Below are positions 42,551 through 54,978 of a stretch of 64,000 nt of DNA, one piece after another. The notes below the pieces were generated by a model, which made no database searches, was not told where the DNA came from, and saw only the letters and a list, made by a program, of their open reading frames with translations. A program made the position numbers and the translations under genes. Source of the DNA: Saprolegnia diclina VS20 (Eukaryota > Oomycota > Saprolegniomycetes > Saprolegniales > Saprolegniaceae); assembly GCF_000281045.1 (NCBI RefSeq), contig NW_008246147.1, positions 12,341-76,340 on the forward strand, in the 5' to 3' direction. Numbering within the stretch: position 1 is the first letter of the stretch; each line of letters opens with the position of its first letter.

Positions 42551-43450
42551 GTAATCGTCAAGTGATGTTGGCTGGTCCGAAACGCAAAAGGAGACGCAGC
42601 TGGTGCCAGTTCTTGAAGTCATTTGACAGCCATGGTATCAGATCGTTGGAATTCCCTTATATAGTCTGCGGCCACCGCAGCGTACGCATCCAACGGTTCG
42701 TATCGAGCAACCCTACGCCGACCGAGTGCGGTTTCAGCATGCCCATGCTCTCGGCGCGAACTATTTGCGGCCTGGCGCGCCGTTGATGCGCGACATTGGG
42801 TCCGCACGCGCCGTCTTGACGGTGGATGGTACTAGTATAAGGAAACTCCATTCCGATGCCGGTTGTCGCCTTGTGGCGCCGTCAACGTTGCGTCGCCTTC
42901 AACGTGCGTTCAACGGCCTGCCGTGCGCTGCGATACGAGAAGATGCCAAATAAGAGCTCCAAGATGAGGGTGCGTAGTGTCTTCTACGTGCTTGGCGTCG
43001 AGTCCGTCGGTCCTTTTACCTTCTCACGTTGCGATTAGTATCGGCGCGATTACTCACGAGAGCGCGGGCTTCGTTTTCTGCTGCCAACCGTAGCACGATG
43101 CGCGCCAACCCATCATCATCGTCGTCACCGACGCACTTCAACATCGCATCGCCAACAGCAAGTATCTGCGCAGCTTTCGACGTTCGTTGGTGTGTTGCGT
43201 GCGTCAGCAAGTGCCAGCACCGACGTCCGCAGAGACGCTGCTGGTAGGGACGTCGGACTCGTCGATGTCGCTTCCAACGTACTAGTACCTTTGCACTGTG
43301 GTCGGCCTGGTGTCTTGGATGTACAGTCGACTCCCTCGAAGTGCATACCACTGAAACTCGATAAAACTCTACCGGAACTAACATAATCATTCGACTCACT
43401 AGCTTCTTCATTCTTCTTACTACTTGAACAGACATAGATGGACGACGCAG
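42551..43450. other. Spacer between family copies B and C
   Basis: This 900-bp stretch has several short frames on both strands without motif or codon bias. Nothing further is supported. Confidence 0.4.
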
Positions 43451-43762
43451 TCAGTTGAGGAGGAACTGGATCGAGGATTTCACGGGCGTCTCGACGACCG
43501 TGGCCGATGGCTGTTTCTTTTTGGCGCCTTTTTTCAGCGCGTAGATCTCGCGTCGGCGCGCGCGCTCTTCGTCGCGGTTGAACTCGTAGCGGGCTTTTGA
43601 CTTGGCGAGGACCCGGTCCTTGTGCTCCATGTAGTAGACACGGGACCGCTGTCGGCAGAGCTCTTTCTGTTCGAGCGAGAGCGGCCGGCGGTGGCGGCGG
43701 CGGCGGTTCGTTGTCTCGGACGGCGCTTCGGCCTCGAACGTTGCGATCGTCGCCAGCACCAT
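43451..43762 (-). CDS. Small basic protein, family copy C
   Basis: A single exon of 103 aa from the ATG at 43762. The N-terminal leader is longer (MVLATIATFEAEAPSETTN), then the shared core RRRRHRRPLSLEQKELCRQRS, RVYYMEHKDRVLAKSKARY, EERARRREIYALKK, and the C-terminus SSIQFLLN. DNA near the stop codon is also similar to copy B. The three copies are about 1.2 kb apart, all minus strand, typical of tandem duplication. Confidence 0.6.
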   Translation of the reverse strand: MVLATIATFEAEAPSETTNRRRRHRRPLSLEQKELCRQRSRVYYMEHKDRVLAKSKARYEFNRDEERARRREIYALKKGAKKKQPSATVVETPVKSSIQFLLN

Positions 43763-44310
43763 CTTGCTTTGCGGCGGCAAATGTGATTGTGGCACCGCCG
43801 CCCAACGTCGCGCACCCGTTTGAGAGCCATCTGCGAGTCACCCAAGTGGGGCTTCAAGGACCAGACGCCAGCAAATTCTCTCGCTGCGGAGAATGCGGCT
43901 TGTAGAGGTCGTCTTCTTCGACATTATCGCGAAAAGACGGACCACCCGCTGTTGGCCAAGCTGCAAGAGGTGTTGCGGGACGATCGCCACGCGGCTCGCT
44001 GCAATTCGCTTAGCTAGTATGCGCGCCAGCTGGTGCCGTGCCACGCCCCTGCACCCGCGACACCATGCAGCGCAAATGTCTAGAGCGTACGGCAACAGAT
44101 ACTGCAACCCACTGGGAATCCGAACCTATGGTGCTTATCTAAGCGAATATCCAATGGCCACCCGGCGCGCCATCACCTTGTATGGTTCAAGGCGTCACCG
44201 CCTGCTTGCGCAATGGTGAACGTGTTATCTCCGACGAAGCTAGCGTATGCACGCCAAGAGAACTAAGAGCAATGCAGCGCTTCTAGTCATTCCAAATGGA
44301 TCTCAACCAT
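43763..44310. other. Spacer before VPS13 3' end
   Basis: This 548-bp stretch separates copy C from the end of the VPS13 gene. I see nothing in it beyond short random frames. Confidence 0.4.
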
Positions 44311-47300
44311 CTACTTGGCGTGGTTCACAAAGAGCGGGTACTGGCGCTTGGTGACCTCGTGGTCGACCTGGTTGAGCAGCGTCGGGGTCACTTGCTGCAG
44401 CATCGAGTACACAAACGTCGCTTGCTTGAGCGGGACGTCGATCTTCTGTGTTCGCACCACCAAATCTACTGCACTTGAATTCCAACTCTCCACTTCAAAA
44501 TGGCTCAATACCTGCACCGGTCCAGGCGTCGTCGGGCTTGTAGTAGAGCACGATGGGGGTCCCAAAGGCCACGAGGATGAGTTCTACGCCAAGGTCGTCA
44601 GTGCAAGTAGAGACGCCGAGGCGCTTACCGTCGCTGAGCACCTCCCAGACGATGCTGTACGGGTTCAAGAGCGATGCGTTCCAGTGCACCTGAAGGCACA
44701 TGACGCGGTGCTTGGTCACGAGGATGCACTTGCGGCTCTCGATGAGCATGACGTGCCCGACGTAGTCGTCCAGCCGCGCGTGCTCAATGTTGAACTTGAT
44801 GTCTTCGCCCGTCGCGTGCAAGTACGAAAATGCGGTCAGGAGGTGCGTGCGCGGGTGGATGTAGCGCGGCGGCCGGCTCCGGCTCACGTGCGCCTGGATA
44901 TCGTACTGCAGCCCGTCCCTAGTCCCATTTCTAAGACAATTACATCTCAGACAAGGTGTCTACCGGAGCGTCGTGGTCGTCGACACGAAGGCCTGTGCAA
45001 AGCCGCGGCAGGGCTTGAGACCCAGGCCGAGGAGCCCCGCAATGAGACCGGGAATGAACCCGCGGTAGCCTTGCTGCTGGTACGCGTGGATCGGGCTCAC
45101 GACGACGCCCGAGACGCTCTGCGCCAACCCTTGGTACAGCGTCTTGGCCAGCGGGTAGCCCGAGTACGTGTCGATGTGCTGGCACGCTTCCGTGAGCCCG
45201 AGCGTGCAACTGGAGGCAATGCGCGTGTTGAAGTCGAGCAAGGCGTACACGAGCGCGCGCAGAAGCAGCGTCGTGCCGCGAAGCAGGCCCCAGCCCGCGC
45301 CCTGAAGGCCAAAGGTCTCGTAGCCTCGAAGCGGCTCAGCAACGAACGACGCGAGGCCGCCCTTGAGGTTGTGCCAGACTTTGACGGGATTGCCGAGCAC
45401 GTCGACGGACCCAAGGAGGACGTACGCTTGGCGCAGCGCTTCGTGCTGGTAGTGGAGACTCATCTGGTGCAGCATCGTCTCTCGGGGCACAAACATGTGC
45501 TGCCAGCGGAGCGCGCGCCACACCAGCGGCGCGTTGTGGACCTTGGTGAGCGTCTTGCTCGCCGCCTGGATGATCTGCCGGACGCTCGCAATCGACGGCG
45601 CAAACGACGAAGTCGTCGGACTCGACGCAAAGCTCAAAGTGACGTGGATCGGCGAGATCTCAAACTTTTCAAAGTAGAGCTTCTTCTGGCCGAGCCCGTG
45701 GCGCTTGTCGACACCGGCGGCCAAGAGACCGCGCGTGGCGTCGGCCAGCTCGCGTCGGTGCCGCAAAAGCGCGTCATCGTCCGAGAGGCGCGTCGCCAAG
45801 CGATGGCTTTCGCCCGAGTCCTCGGTCGTCATGAGCATGTGGAGAAGAGCGTTGACGAGCGCGCCGTCGATGCGCCACCGCATCGGCGACACGTGGACGC
45901 CGACGTACCGGAGAAACTCGATGCTCGTGTACGTCGTCTCGCGAACGAGCGTCACATCGAGCGACGGCGCGTCATCGTCGACGCACTGCAATAGCACGGG
46001 GTACCGCGTCGACCGCATTTGGTTGTCCATCTGCATGGCGCCGACGGTCGCCTGCACGGCCAGCTGCTCGTGCTTGGCCGACGCCAGCGCGGTCACTGCG
46101 ACGCGCTCCAAGTTGATGTAGAGCAGCTCCATCGGGGACGCGTCGACAAAGCTCACACCAACCGCTTGCAGGTGGACGTGGACGTCGAGTCGCGCCGCCG
46201 GCACGTACTGCCGCAGCCCCGGCGGCGGCGCCTCGGGCAAGAGGCGAGGCACGCCGGTCGGCAGCGGGTCCGTGAGCCGCAGCACGCGCGTGGGGCCGTC
46301 AGCGAGCACTTGGACCGCGAGCACCTTGGTGGGAAACGCCGACTGGACCTCTTCCATCGAGAAGATGCCGATGCGGATCGGCCGCGAGTTGTCGTCGGCC
46401 TGCGACGGCAGCAAGTCGACGATGAGCAGGTGCGGCTTGAGCGGCTCGTCCCACGTGTACTCGATCGTCTGGTGCGGCAGCAAGATCTCGGAGATGCGGA
46501 CGCGCGACTGGTGCACGCGGATGGTTTCGAGCGAAAAGTTCTCAATGCGATACGGCGGCGCGTTGGTCGACGACCGGAAGACGACGCGGTACTGCGGCCC
46601 CTCGAGCTTGATCGAGACGCGCAAGAGGTACGTGAGCCGCGTCTGCGTGTTGCGCAACCGCAGCGTCTGGTCACCCGTCGCCTCGAGGTGCACGGCGCCG
46701 CTCCAGACGCACCCTGGGGTCCCAAACCGAATGCGCAGTGTCGACGCATGGTGCCACGGCAGCTCGGCTTGCGGCTCGAGCGCGACGTTGGCGCCCGTCA
46801 CTTCGTCGACGAGGAGCTCGATTGCTCGGTCGTCGAGCGCGTTGACCAGGAGACACCGGGGCACAAGTGTGAGCACTTGGGTGCGCTCGTAGAGGCCGCT
46901 GCCGTGGTTGAGGACGTACCCGATCGAGTAGTGCTTCTCGTCCCCGTCCGGAATCGTGCACACCGTATCTAGTCGAATCTTAGTAGCCAATCGACTAGAG
47001 CGTCGTACCAGCGGTGCTCGAGAGGTGCGCGTTTAGCACCGACGACCACGGGTCCTTCTTGCGCACGCGGCACTGCAGCTTGAGCGTCTGCTGGCTTTGG
47101 TTGGTGTGGCACGCGTGCAGGAGCGTCTGCAGTCGCTTGGGCGGCAGCGCCGTCTTTGGAATCAGATCCAAGAGCCCCTTGTTGGGCGCGATCGACGGCA
47201 GAATTTGGTGGTGGGCCTTGCGGTGGTGCAGCGGCTGCGTCTCGGGCGGCGGCGGCGCCACGATCACGACGCTCTCGGCCGTCTGCATCGTCTCGGCCTT

Positions 47301-50300
47301 GTGCGCTTTGGGCTGTCCGGCCATGAACGCCGCTCGGTGCTCGGCCCCGAGCGAGACCGTGTCGTGCTGGAACTCGAGATCCAAACCTGTCTGGTTGAGC
47401 ACCCAGTACGGCGTGTAGACGGTCACTTGCAGCTGCTGCTGGCGGTCGCTAATGTCGAGGTTGACGTACAGCAAGCTGCGGTGGTTGAGGTCGGCCATCG
47501 ACACGACCGTCGTGCCGCCAAGGAACGCCGGCGCGCTCCAGCCAAAACCCGGGATCCGCACCTGCAGCGCGAGGTCCTGGCGGCTCGAGCCGTGCCAGAG
47601 CAGCTTGTCGCCGACCGGAATCTGGCGGCTTGGGAAGGTCGTTGCCATCACGGACGACGCGCCCGTCGTGAGCTTGACCTCCATATCGACAGCCAGTGCG
47701 TTGTGCAGCATAAGCGGCGGGCAGAAGCTCAAGACGCGCCCGAACGGCGACGGGCGCGAAACGACGTACACCACAAAGTCGGGGGCGCACAGCAGAGGTC
47801 CTTCCTTCACGAGCGTCCACGGGTGCTGTCCCGGCGGCTGCACAAACATCTGCGTCGTGCGGCCACCGACGAGCGGGAGCGGCACCGCCATCGACTCGTG
47901 CGGCGACAATAGAGTCGTGTACGGCGAGCTCAAGAGCAACCCGTTGGTCGGAAACACGAGCTGGACGCTCAACGCGGCGCCCGTCGTGTTCGTGAGCACA
48001 TAGCCGCTCTGGAGTGTGACCCACTTGACGCCTTGCTGCAGCGAGATCTCGACGTTGCACTCGAGCGCCGGCGACGACGGGTACAGCGGGTGGAAGCGGT
48101 AGGCGCGCACGCTGCACTCGCCCAGCGGAATCGCGACTGCCACGTAGCCGTCGAGACCGACCGGCACCGTCGCCAGCTGCGCGACGGTGCCGCCATTCGC
48201 CGACCGCAGTGGTACGTCGGCGCCCGCCGGGACAATCTGTGTGCCAAACACCCTACCCCAGAAATGAGCTTCGTCTTAAGTCGAATGGAGTACCGTAGTG
48301 GCAGTCCCGTCTGGTTGCGCAGGTAGCACGACGACATGTCCAATGCCGACGGCTGCGCCATTTGGCTCCAGAAGGACACGGCGTCCAGCAGCGCCGACGT
48401 GACATTGAGCTTGAAATCCTGCGTGCTCTCGATGTGCAGCGACAGCGGCGCCTGCGGCAGCTGCGCCACTGCGATCGACAAGCCAAACCGTTCCAAGAGC
48501 GGCTCGCGCGCCAAGAGCCGGCGGTTGTAGTACCACATCTCCAGCTCGACCGACATTTGCACTTGCGTGTCGTCTGGCGTCCGCAACAGCGTGAACGGCC
48601 CCGGGACCAAGTGGTTCGAGAGCAGCGGCGCCGTCTCGGTCAAGTGAAACTCCATGCTCGACAGCTCGAGACGCGCCTGCGCCCATACGCCATGGCCAAC
48701 GGTCGGAGCCGTCGTCGGCGCGTCGTCCATCGGCGGCTCGGTTGGCGCCGGTTTCAGCTGCCCGAGCTGCGTGGCGAGCGACGACGCCATCTGGAGCGAG
48801 TCTTGGAACGCGTCGAGGTCCTTGACGTGGAGGCGGAAGACGACCGGCGTCAACTGCAACGTGGCAGTCGGAATCGCGTCTGGTGCGTTCGAGCGGGCGT
48901 CGACGAGCGGCGCGTCACACAAGCCAAAGGTCGCGTCCAACGGCTCGACGAGCGTGCTCTGCGCGACAAGCCACGTGAGGCGCGCGAGGCGGCACTGCAG
49001 CTGCTCGTCGTTGCGGGACGCCTGCAGCTGACTCTGCACCGCGAGTTGCCCCAAGCGCACTTGAACGAGCTCGATCGCGACCTGAACGTTCCACGTCGGC
49101 GGCGGCAGCACCACCACCGGCGTCGGCAGCGCCGTCGTTGTTGCGGTCGCGTCAAAGAGCATCGACGACGCAAAGCTATCGGCGCGACTCCGGCCGCCGC
49201 GCTCGGTCCACTGGTACTCGGACGTCATGTCCGAAGACGAGACGAGGTCCAGCAGACTCGATTCGAGCGGCATCGCTTGGGCGTGGTAGTGGCGCCCGAG
49301 CGTCGCTTGCACGTTGGCGACGACGTCCAGGCACACGTCGCCGACGCGCACGAGCAGCGCCGGGTCCACTGTGATGAACCACGCTTTGGACTGCACCTTG
49401 ACGTCTTTCGTGGCCGACGAGCCCGTGAACTCGAGCCGCAAACTCGGGTGGATCGTCGCCTCTTGGAGTGTCACATCTTGGAGCGACACGTACAGCCGCG
49501 TGGAATTCGGCGCCGTGTTGAGCTGCGCGTCGACGCGCCCCAGCAGCAAGGTGGCAACCCACTCGACTTCGAGCGCGACCCGCGGGTACAGGTCGTAGAT
49601 CACATGGTCGTCGCTCGCGCCGCTGTAGAGCGAGACGCCGATGACGTCGCACGCCACGTCCAGTGCGATCGTCGGTGTCGGCGCCGGCGACGGGTTCGTC
49701 GGCGAGAGGTAGCGCAAGATGGGAAAACACACCTGATAGTACCACTCGGCGACGAGCGCGGCGTGCATCTCCGAGAGCTGCGCGTGCAGCGACGAGACGC
49801 GCACCGAGAGGTTGAGCTGCGACGAGGCGGCGACGTCGATGTGCACGTTGAGCGGCCGCAGCAGCGCGAAATCGTCGTGGAGGACGCGCAGGTGCATGTC
49901 TTTGGCCACGTACGCCAGCGTCGTCACCTTGCCTTCGCGCGCCACCTCGAGATCAATGTCGCCAAGGTCCAAGACGAGGCCGTGGGCCAAGTGCAGCATC
50001 GGCGGTGACGCCTCGTCGTCACTCGCTTCGACCATGGGCAACACAATGTACGGCCGCGCCATCGTCAGGTGCAGTTTCCACTGCGCGCTTGCTGGTTCGT
50101 CCTTTGGCGCCATGTCGCGGTACGTGAGCGCGGGCGAGAAGAAGACGTCGCGCTGCCGCCGCTTCGTGACCGGTGCCGGCGCCGGCGAACTCGTCGAGAA
50201 GATGTCCATGAGCGGCCCGTCGCCGACGTAGTGCAGCGCCTTGAGCACGAAGCGCGTCGAGACGACCGCCCGGAGCTTGGCCACGTTGAGGGCGAGCGAT

Positions 50301-53300
50301 CCTTGCTGGAGCTGCCAATGAAACAGCGGCGCGTCGCTCTCGTCGGCCAGCGGGACCTTTCCGAGTACTTCTTGGTAGACGTACCGCTTGTCCTTCTTCT
50401 TGACGTGCTTGAGGTCGTGCGAGAGCAAGTCGAGGACCTTGAGGTTGCCCATGCGCCCGTCGAGGCGCGGGGCGCCGTCACTGGGCACGACGTACTCGAC
50501 CGTCACGTCCAAGACGGCGACCGAGAGGAGGTGTTCGAGCGGATCGCTAAAGCACACCGACACCGAGTGCAGCTGCAACGTCAACCGCATCGGACTCGGT
50601 GGCGACGACGGCGCGTCGACGGCCAAGTGCACGCGCGCCCGTTCGAGGTCCTGCCGCACCGACTCGGTCAGCGGCTCGTACGTGCCGAGGAGACTCAACG
50701 GCGGCGGGTACAACATCGTGTCGGCCGCGTCGTCGGCGACCGAAGGCGACTGGAGAAGCGGCAGGATGTGCAGCACGATCGACGCGAGCCGCGACTGGTC
50801 GAAATGCACGTGGAAGTGGCCAAAGACGACGTCGACGTGCATCGGCGCGTTCTCTTCGATGGCCACCGAGACGTCGAGGAGGTCCCGCAGCGGGTGCTGG
50901 TCCTGAAGCGCCAAATGCGCCGCGCTGCGCTTGCGAAGAAAGTGCTTGGGCTTGGCGGCCCGGGGCGCCGACGCCGTGAACGGCACGTTGAGCGGCGTCG
51001 CACATGAGAACGCGAGGAACTGCGTCGGGAGGTTCTCCGTGTGGTCTTCGACGCTCACGCTCGCGAGCTTGAGCCGCAGGGCCGTGGAGAGCGTCCGCTT
51101 GGCCAATCGGAGCTTGATGCCTTCGAGGACGAACGTCAGCCGTCCCTGCCCGGCGCTGTCGTGGCCAAACTCGTCGTCGTCAACGTCGTCGTCGCCCTTG
51201 ACAAAGTTGATGTGCACCAACGGCACGGTAAACGTGCAGACGCAAATGCGACGGTCGAGGAGCAGCGACGGCTTGGCGGGGCGCGGCGTCGGCCGGTGCG
51301 ATGACACCGGGGGTGCCACCGCTTCCTTCTCGCTCCCGTACTCGACGCTGAACCACGTGTCGTCACTCTGGACGCTCTCAGTCTCGTCCCGGAGAGCGCT
51401 TGCCTCGTGGAGACGCGCTGCGAGGACCGACGGCGGCGGCGCTGGGACGTCGGTCGTCATCGCCGGCCCCGCGTTGGACCGTTGGAAGCGGTGGAGGACC
51501 TTGGTCAAGAGCGTGTACGACGGAATCGAGAGGTGGATCGAGAGCGCGGGCAAGTCTGCGTGCACATAAAGGCGATACAAGGTCGCATCCAGCGGCAGCA
51601 CCGACTTGCGCAGCGTCACGTTGATATGAAACGGATCGACGATGCTGTACGGGGTCGTTGTCGACGCCAAGAGCATCTCGGGCGAGTACGCGACCGTCGG
51701 CGGCAGCACCATCAAGTGCAGATTGCTCATCGTGAGCGCAAACTTGTCGTAAAACTCTTCCTTCCAGCGAGTCGCGCCTTCCCCCGACTCGGCCTCGTCG
51801 AGCAGCTGCTTGGCGAACGCGTTGCTCGCGATTAGCGACGGCGACGCCTTGGGTCCATCTTCGAGCGTACTCAGGCGCTCGGTGCGGAAGTGCACGTGGC
51901 CGAGATCGAGCACGAGGCGCGCGCACTGGGGATCGGCGTCGGACGCCGGCACGACAATCACGGGCGCCTGCACGCGGACGTCGAGCATCATGGGCACGCG
52001 GTGGGCCATCGCGTACGCGAGCTTGGCGTCGGTGCGCGCTTTGAAGTTCACAAGTTCGTTGAGCGCGTGCACTTCAAGTTCGGCCCAGAGCCCGAGCGCC
52101 TCGGGCGCTTGCAAAAACGTTGCCCAGTGCGCCCAGCAGAGCGCGGTCGGCGAGTAAATGATCTCGAGCGGCTCGAGCACGAGCTTGAGCGTCTGGAGTT
52201 CGTCTTGGGCGTGGTAGCCCATGCGAAACACCGGCGTCTTGACCGTGATCTCGACGTTGAGCGACGACATGGGCAGCCGTCGCTTGAGCAACTGAGAGAG
52301 CTCGGGCGACGCCTCGTCGTAGAGCTCGACCGACTGCAGCGAGATGTCGACGTTCGTGCCGTTGTGCGCGACCACGTCCATCTGCAGCTGCGCGAAGAAG
52401 ATGCCGAAGAACGGCGTTGGCGCATACACGCTGCCGTACGACGCGCTCTGCCGGCACGCTCTTGTCTCAGGGTCGTTCAGCAGCGTGACAGCCCCGTGGC
52501 CGAGCTCGATCGAGAACACGGTGAACTCGGTCGACACCTTGTCCTTCTCGGCCGCGTCCGGGTCGTAGCCCAGGATCCGGTACAGTTCGAGCTGCTCGGC
52601 GCGGTCTGCGCTCGGTTTGGGCGCGTCCGACCAGCCGAGCTGCCGGTACAAACTTCCAAGGCTGTAGCTGGACGCTGTCGTGGGTGCTAATGGCGGCGCC
52701 TCGATCTTCTTGAGCTCCTGGTCGGCCATGAACCGAAACAGCAAGATGTCTTCGACCGACCGTCGGGCTTCGATCGCATGGAGCGCAGCATTGAGCTCGC
52801 GCCGGTCGTCGGTGATCTTGAGCTCCTCCTCGGCCGGCTCCAGCGACTGGAGCTGGCGCCAATGGGCCATGTACGCGATGCGGTCAGCGCGTCGGTCGGC
52901 GACGTAGAGCCAGCTCCAGCGCTCGCGCTTGGCGCGGACGTCGCTTCGGACGCACGCGATCGCATATTGCCACCAGCCGCGCGGGTTGTGCTTGGCCGTC
53001 GGGCGCAACGCGAGGTGCGCTTGGTACTTGCGCGCTTGCTGCGGCACCTTGAGCGCCGAGAGGAGGAAGAGCAGGTCGCAGTACTGCGACTCTTCGAGCT
53101 GCAACGCCACGTGGTCGATCAGCACGTGGATGTCCATGCTCGGCGTCGTCGGGTCGGTCACATCGCGCTTCACCTTGAGGTGCGCGGAGGCGTCGACAGG
53201 CTTCAAGATGAAATGATGCGCGGAAGACGAGACGCTGTCGTCCATGCGCTTGGGAATGGACGCACCAAAGGCCGCGGTGAAGGTCTCGAGCGAGCACGTG

Positions 53301-53944
53301 GTCGCGTCGTCGACAAGCGGGCCGTCCGGGTTGAGGTACGCGCTGAGGTGGTTGAGCTCGACGCTCTTGTAGATGAAAGGCTCACTCGATGCGACGTACG
53401 TTGGCTGCCACTGCGCGTCCGTCGACTGCACGTGCAGCGACTCCATCGTGAGGCCGACCGCGAACGGGTGGTCGCCGCTGGTAGTGTCTTCGAGCCGGAC
53501 GTGGATGCGCCGGACATGGAACTCGAGGTTGTCGAGGATCTTGTTGCGCAAGCGGGCCGCAAAGCCATCGGACGAGACTGCGGTTTCGAGCTTGGCGCGG
53601 TAGAGCTCGTCGATGAGCGCCTGTTTGACGTGCGCTTCAACGTCCGGTGACGGCGGTGCGAGATCGGAGCGCTCGACGTGGCGCAGCAAGATGTAGACGT
53701 CGTCGATGGTCACAAGCACCGAGTCCGAGACAAGGCGGTTCCACGGAATCTTGATCGTGACGCTGCCGAGGACGCCGCGAACGACGGCCACGTCGGCGTA
53801 CGTTTTGGGCTGCAGCTCGAGGTCCTGCAACACGACGTAGCCGCTCCAGACACCAACGTTGACTTTGTCATGGCGAAAGCTTCGTGGCTCCACGTAGTTG
53901 CCCAGCAGCTGCGTGAGGAGGCCCGTGACCTGCCGCTCGAACAT
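44311..53944 (-). CDS. VPS13: VPS13-family bridge-like lipid transfer protein
   Basis: Five exons: 53944-48294 (5.6 kb), 48252-47009, 46968-44964, 44918-44512 and 44468-44311 (introns 40-45 bp), 3,154 aa, close to yeast Vps13. The chorein N-terminus is unmistakable: MFERQVTGLLTQLLGNYVE, then VGVWSGYVVLQDLELQPKTY. The long middle is repeating beta-groove sequence that carries lipids between membranes. The C-terminal third has a VAB-like region, an amphipathic ATG2-C-like helical part (AGWGLLRGTTLLLRAL through YRGFIPGLIAGLLGLGLKP) and a final PH-like part (EDIKFNIEHARLDDYVGHVM). It acts at membrane contact sites. All splice phases agree. It starts about 1 kb from the divergent striatin gene. 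Confidence 0.95.
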
Positions 53945-54978
53945 GCTGCCAGTCGCCTGGACGACGCGATTATTCGCGGCACGCCGCCAAAATTCGGCAC
54001 ACCAAAATTAGTGTGAGTTTTCTGGCCGGTTGTGTCGCAGAGCTTGCACGCGCCTATGACGGCAGTCTCCGATCTCCGACCATGTCTCCAACATGGACTT
54101 TGGCGCTGCTGCGTGGCTCGTCGCCCGCCCGTACGTCTCCTTCCATTCTCCGTTGAGGGCACGGACGACCCGAGCCGACGACGTCATTGTTAAATTCGGC
54201 ATTTTAATTTCGGCATTCACGAGATCAAGGTTGATGCTGCTGCGCTGGCACCACCAGAGCTCGGCGCGCGATTCGGGTCGGCATGGCCGGCGGACAGCGA
54301 CGTCCGCAGTCCATCAAGGTCGCTGCTGTGAGCCAGCGACGGTGTCCCGAGGGCGAGGGGGCGTTCGAAGCGTCTGGAGCGTCGCCAGCAGGCAGGCGAG
54401 CAACCAGCTGCTGGTACTCCTACCATCTCCTGGCCTCGCCTACGTAGTATCCTCTGCGCTCGCTCCTCCATATCGGCGACTGCGCCGTCGTTGGTCACGT
54501 CGGCGACGTCCGGTGAGCTTGCCCTCGGCGCGTGGCTTTCTGTCTCTCGTATCATCTCTCGCAGGGAGTCGTGCCACGTATATGCATTTAAATAGCCTTG
54601 CCCATGTATGTCGTCGCTTTAAAATACACTTTGGCGCGACGCTGCGCTAAAAACACCCAACTATAGGCTCATCCTTCTTTGTGACGATAAAGACTTGAGA
54701 GCATCCCTTGCAATATTGGCTAGATGCACCTCGCACTCTTTGACGTTAGAGTATATGGGCGTTGATGGAGCGCGATCGGGGTCGTTGCGTCGCCCACAGC
54801 GCAGGTAATATGGAATAAGTGGCGTGCAAATAGTCGGAATGCGACGCCCTACATATATCAATTTTGAAAGGTATTCGTAACCTTGTGGTTTGTATGCCAT
54901 ACTGGAGGCGGAATGAAATCTTTTCGGATCGGGTCATTTTGAGCGTCAGTCAGCGGCGCCCGCGGTCGGACCGGAAGC
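53945..54978. other. Divergent promoter region, VPS13 and striatin
   Basis: This 1.03-kb stretch separates two divergent genes. ATG-started frames exist at 54093-54650 plus (185 aa), 54217-54555 minus (112 aa) and 54661-54900 minus (79 aa); none has a motif and the first two overlap on opposite strands. A TCATTTT initiator-like site lies at 54934-54940. I do not call a gene here. Confidence 0.4.
54934..54940 (+). promoter_or_regulatory. Initiator-like TCATTTT
   Basis: The word fits the oomycete initiator consensus YCAYTYY and lies 39 bp before the striatin ATG. Confidence 0.3.

Noticed and set aside
48362-50008. 548-codon ORF antisense to VPS13
   Set aside because: Arg/His-rich translation typical of the complement of GC-biased coding DNA. 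Similar shadows at 34023-35225 and 37042-38517 were rejected for the same reason.
54093-54650. 185-codon ORF between VPS13 and striatin
   Set aside because: Begins with ATG but is Arg/Ser-rich with no motif, and a minus-strand ORF (54217-54555) overlaps it. Either could be chance.
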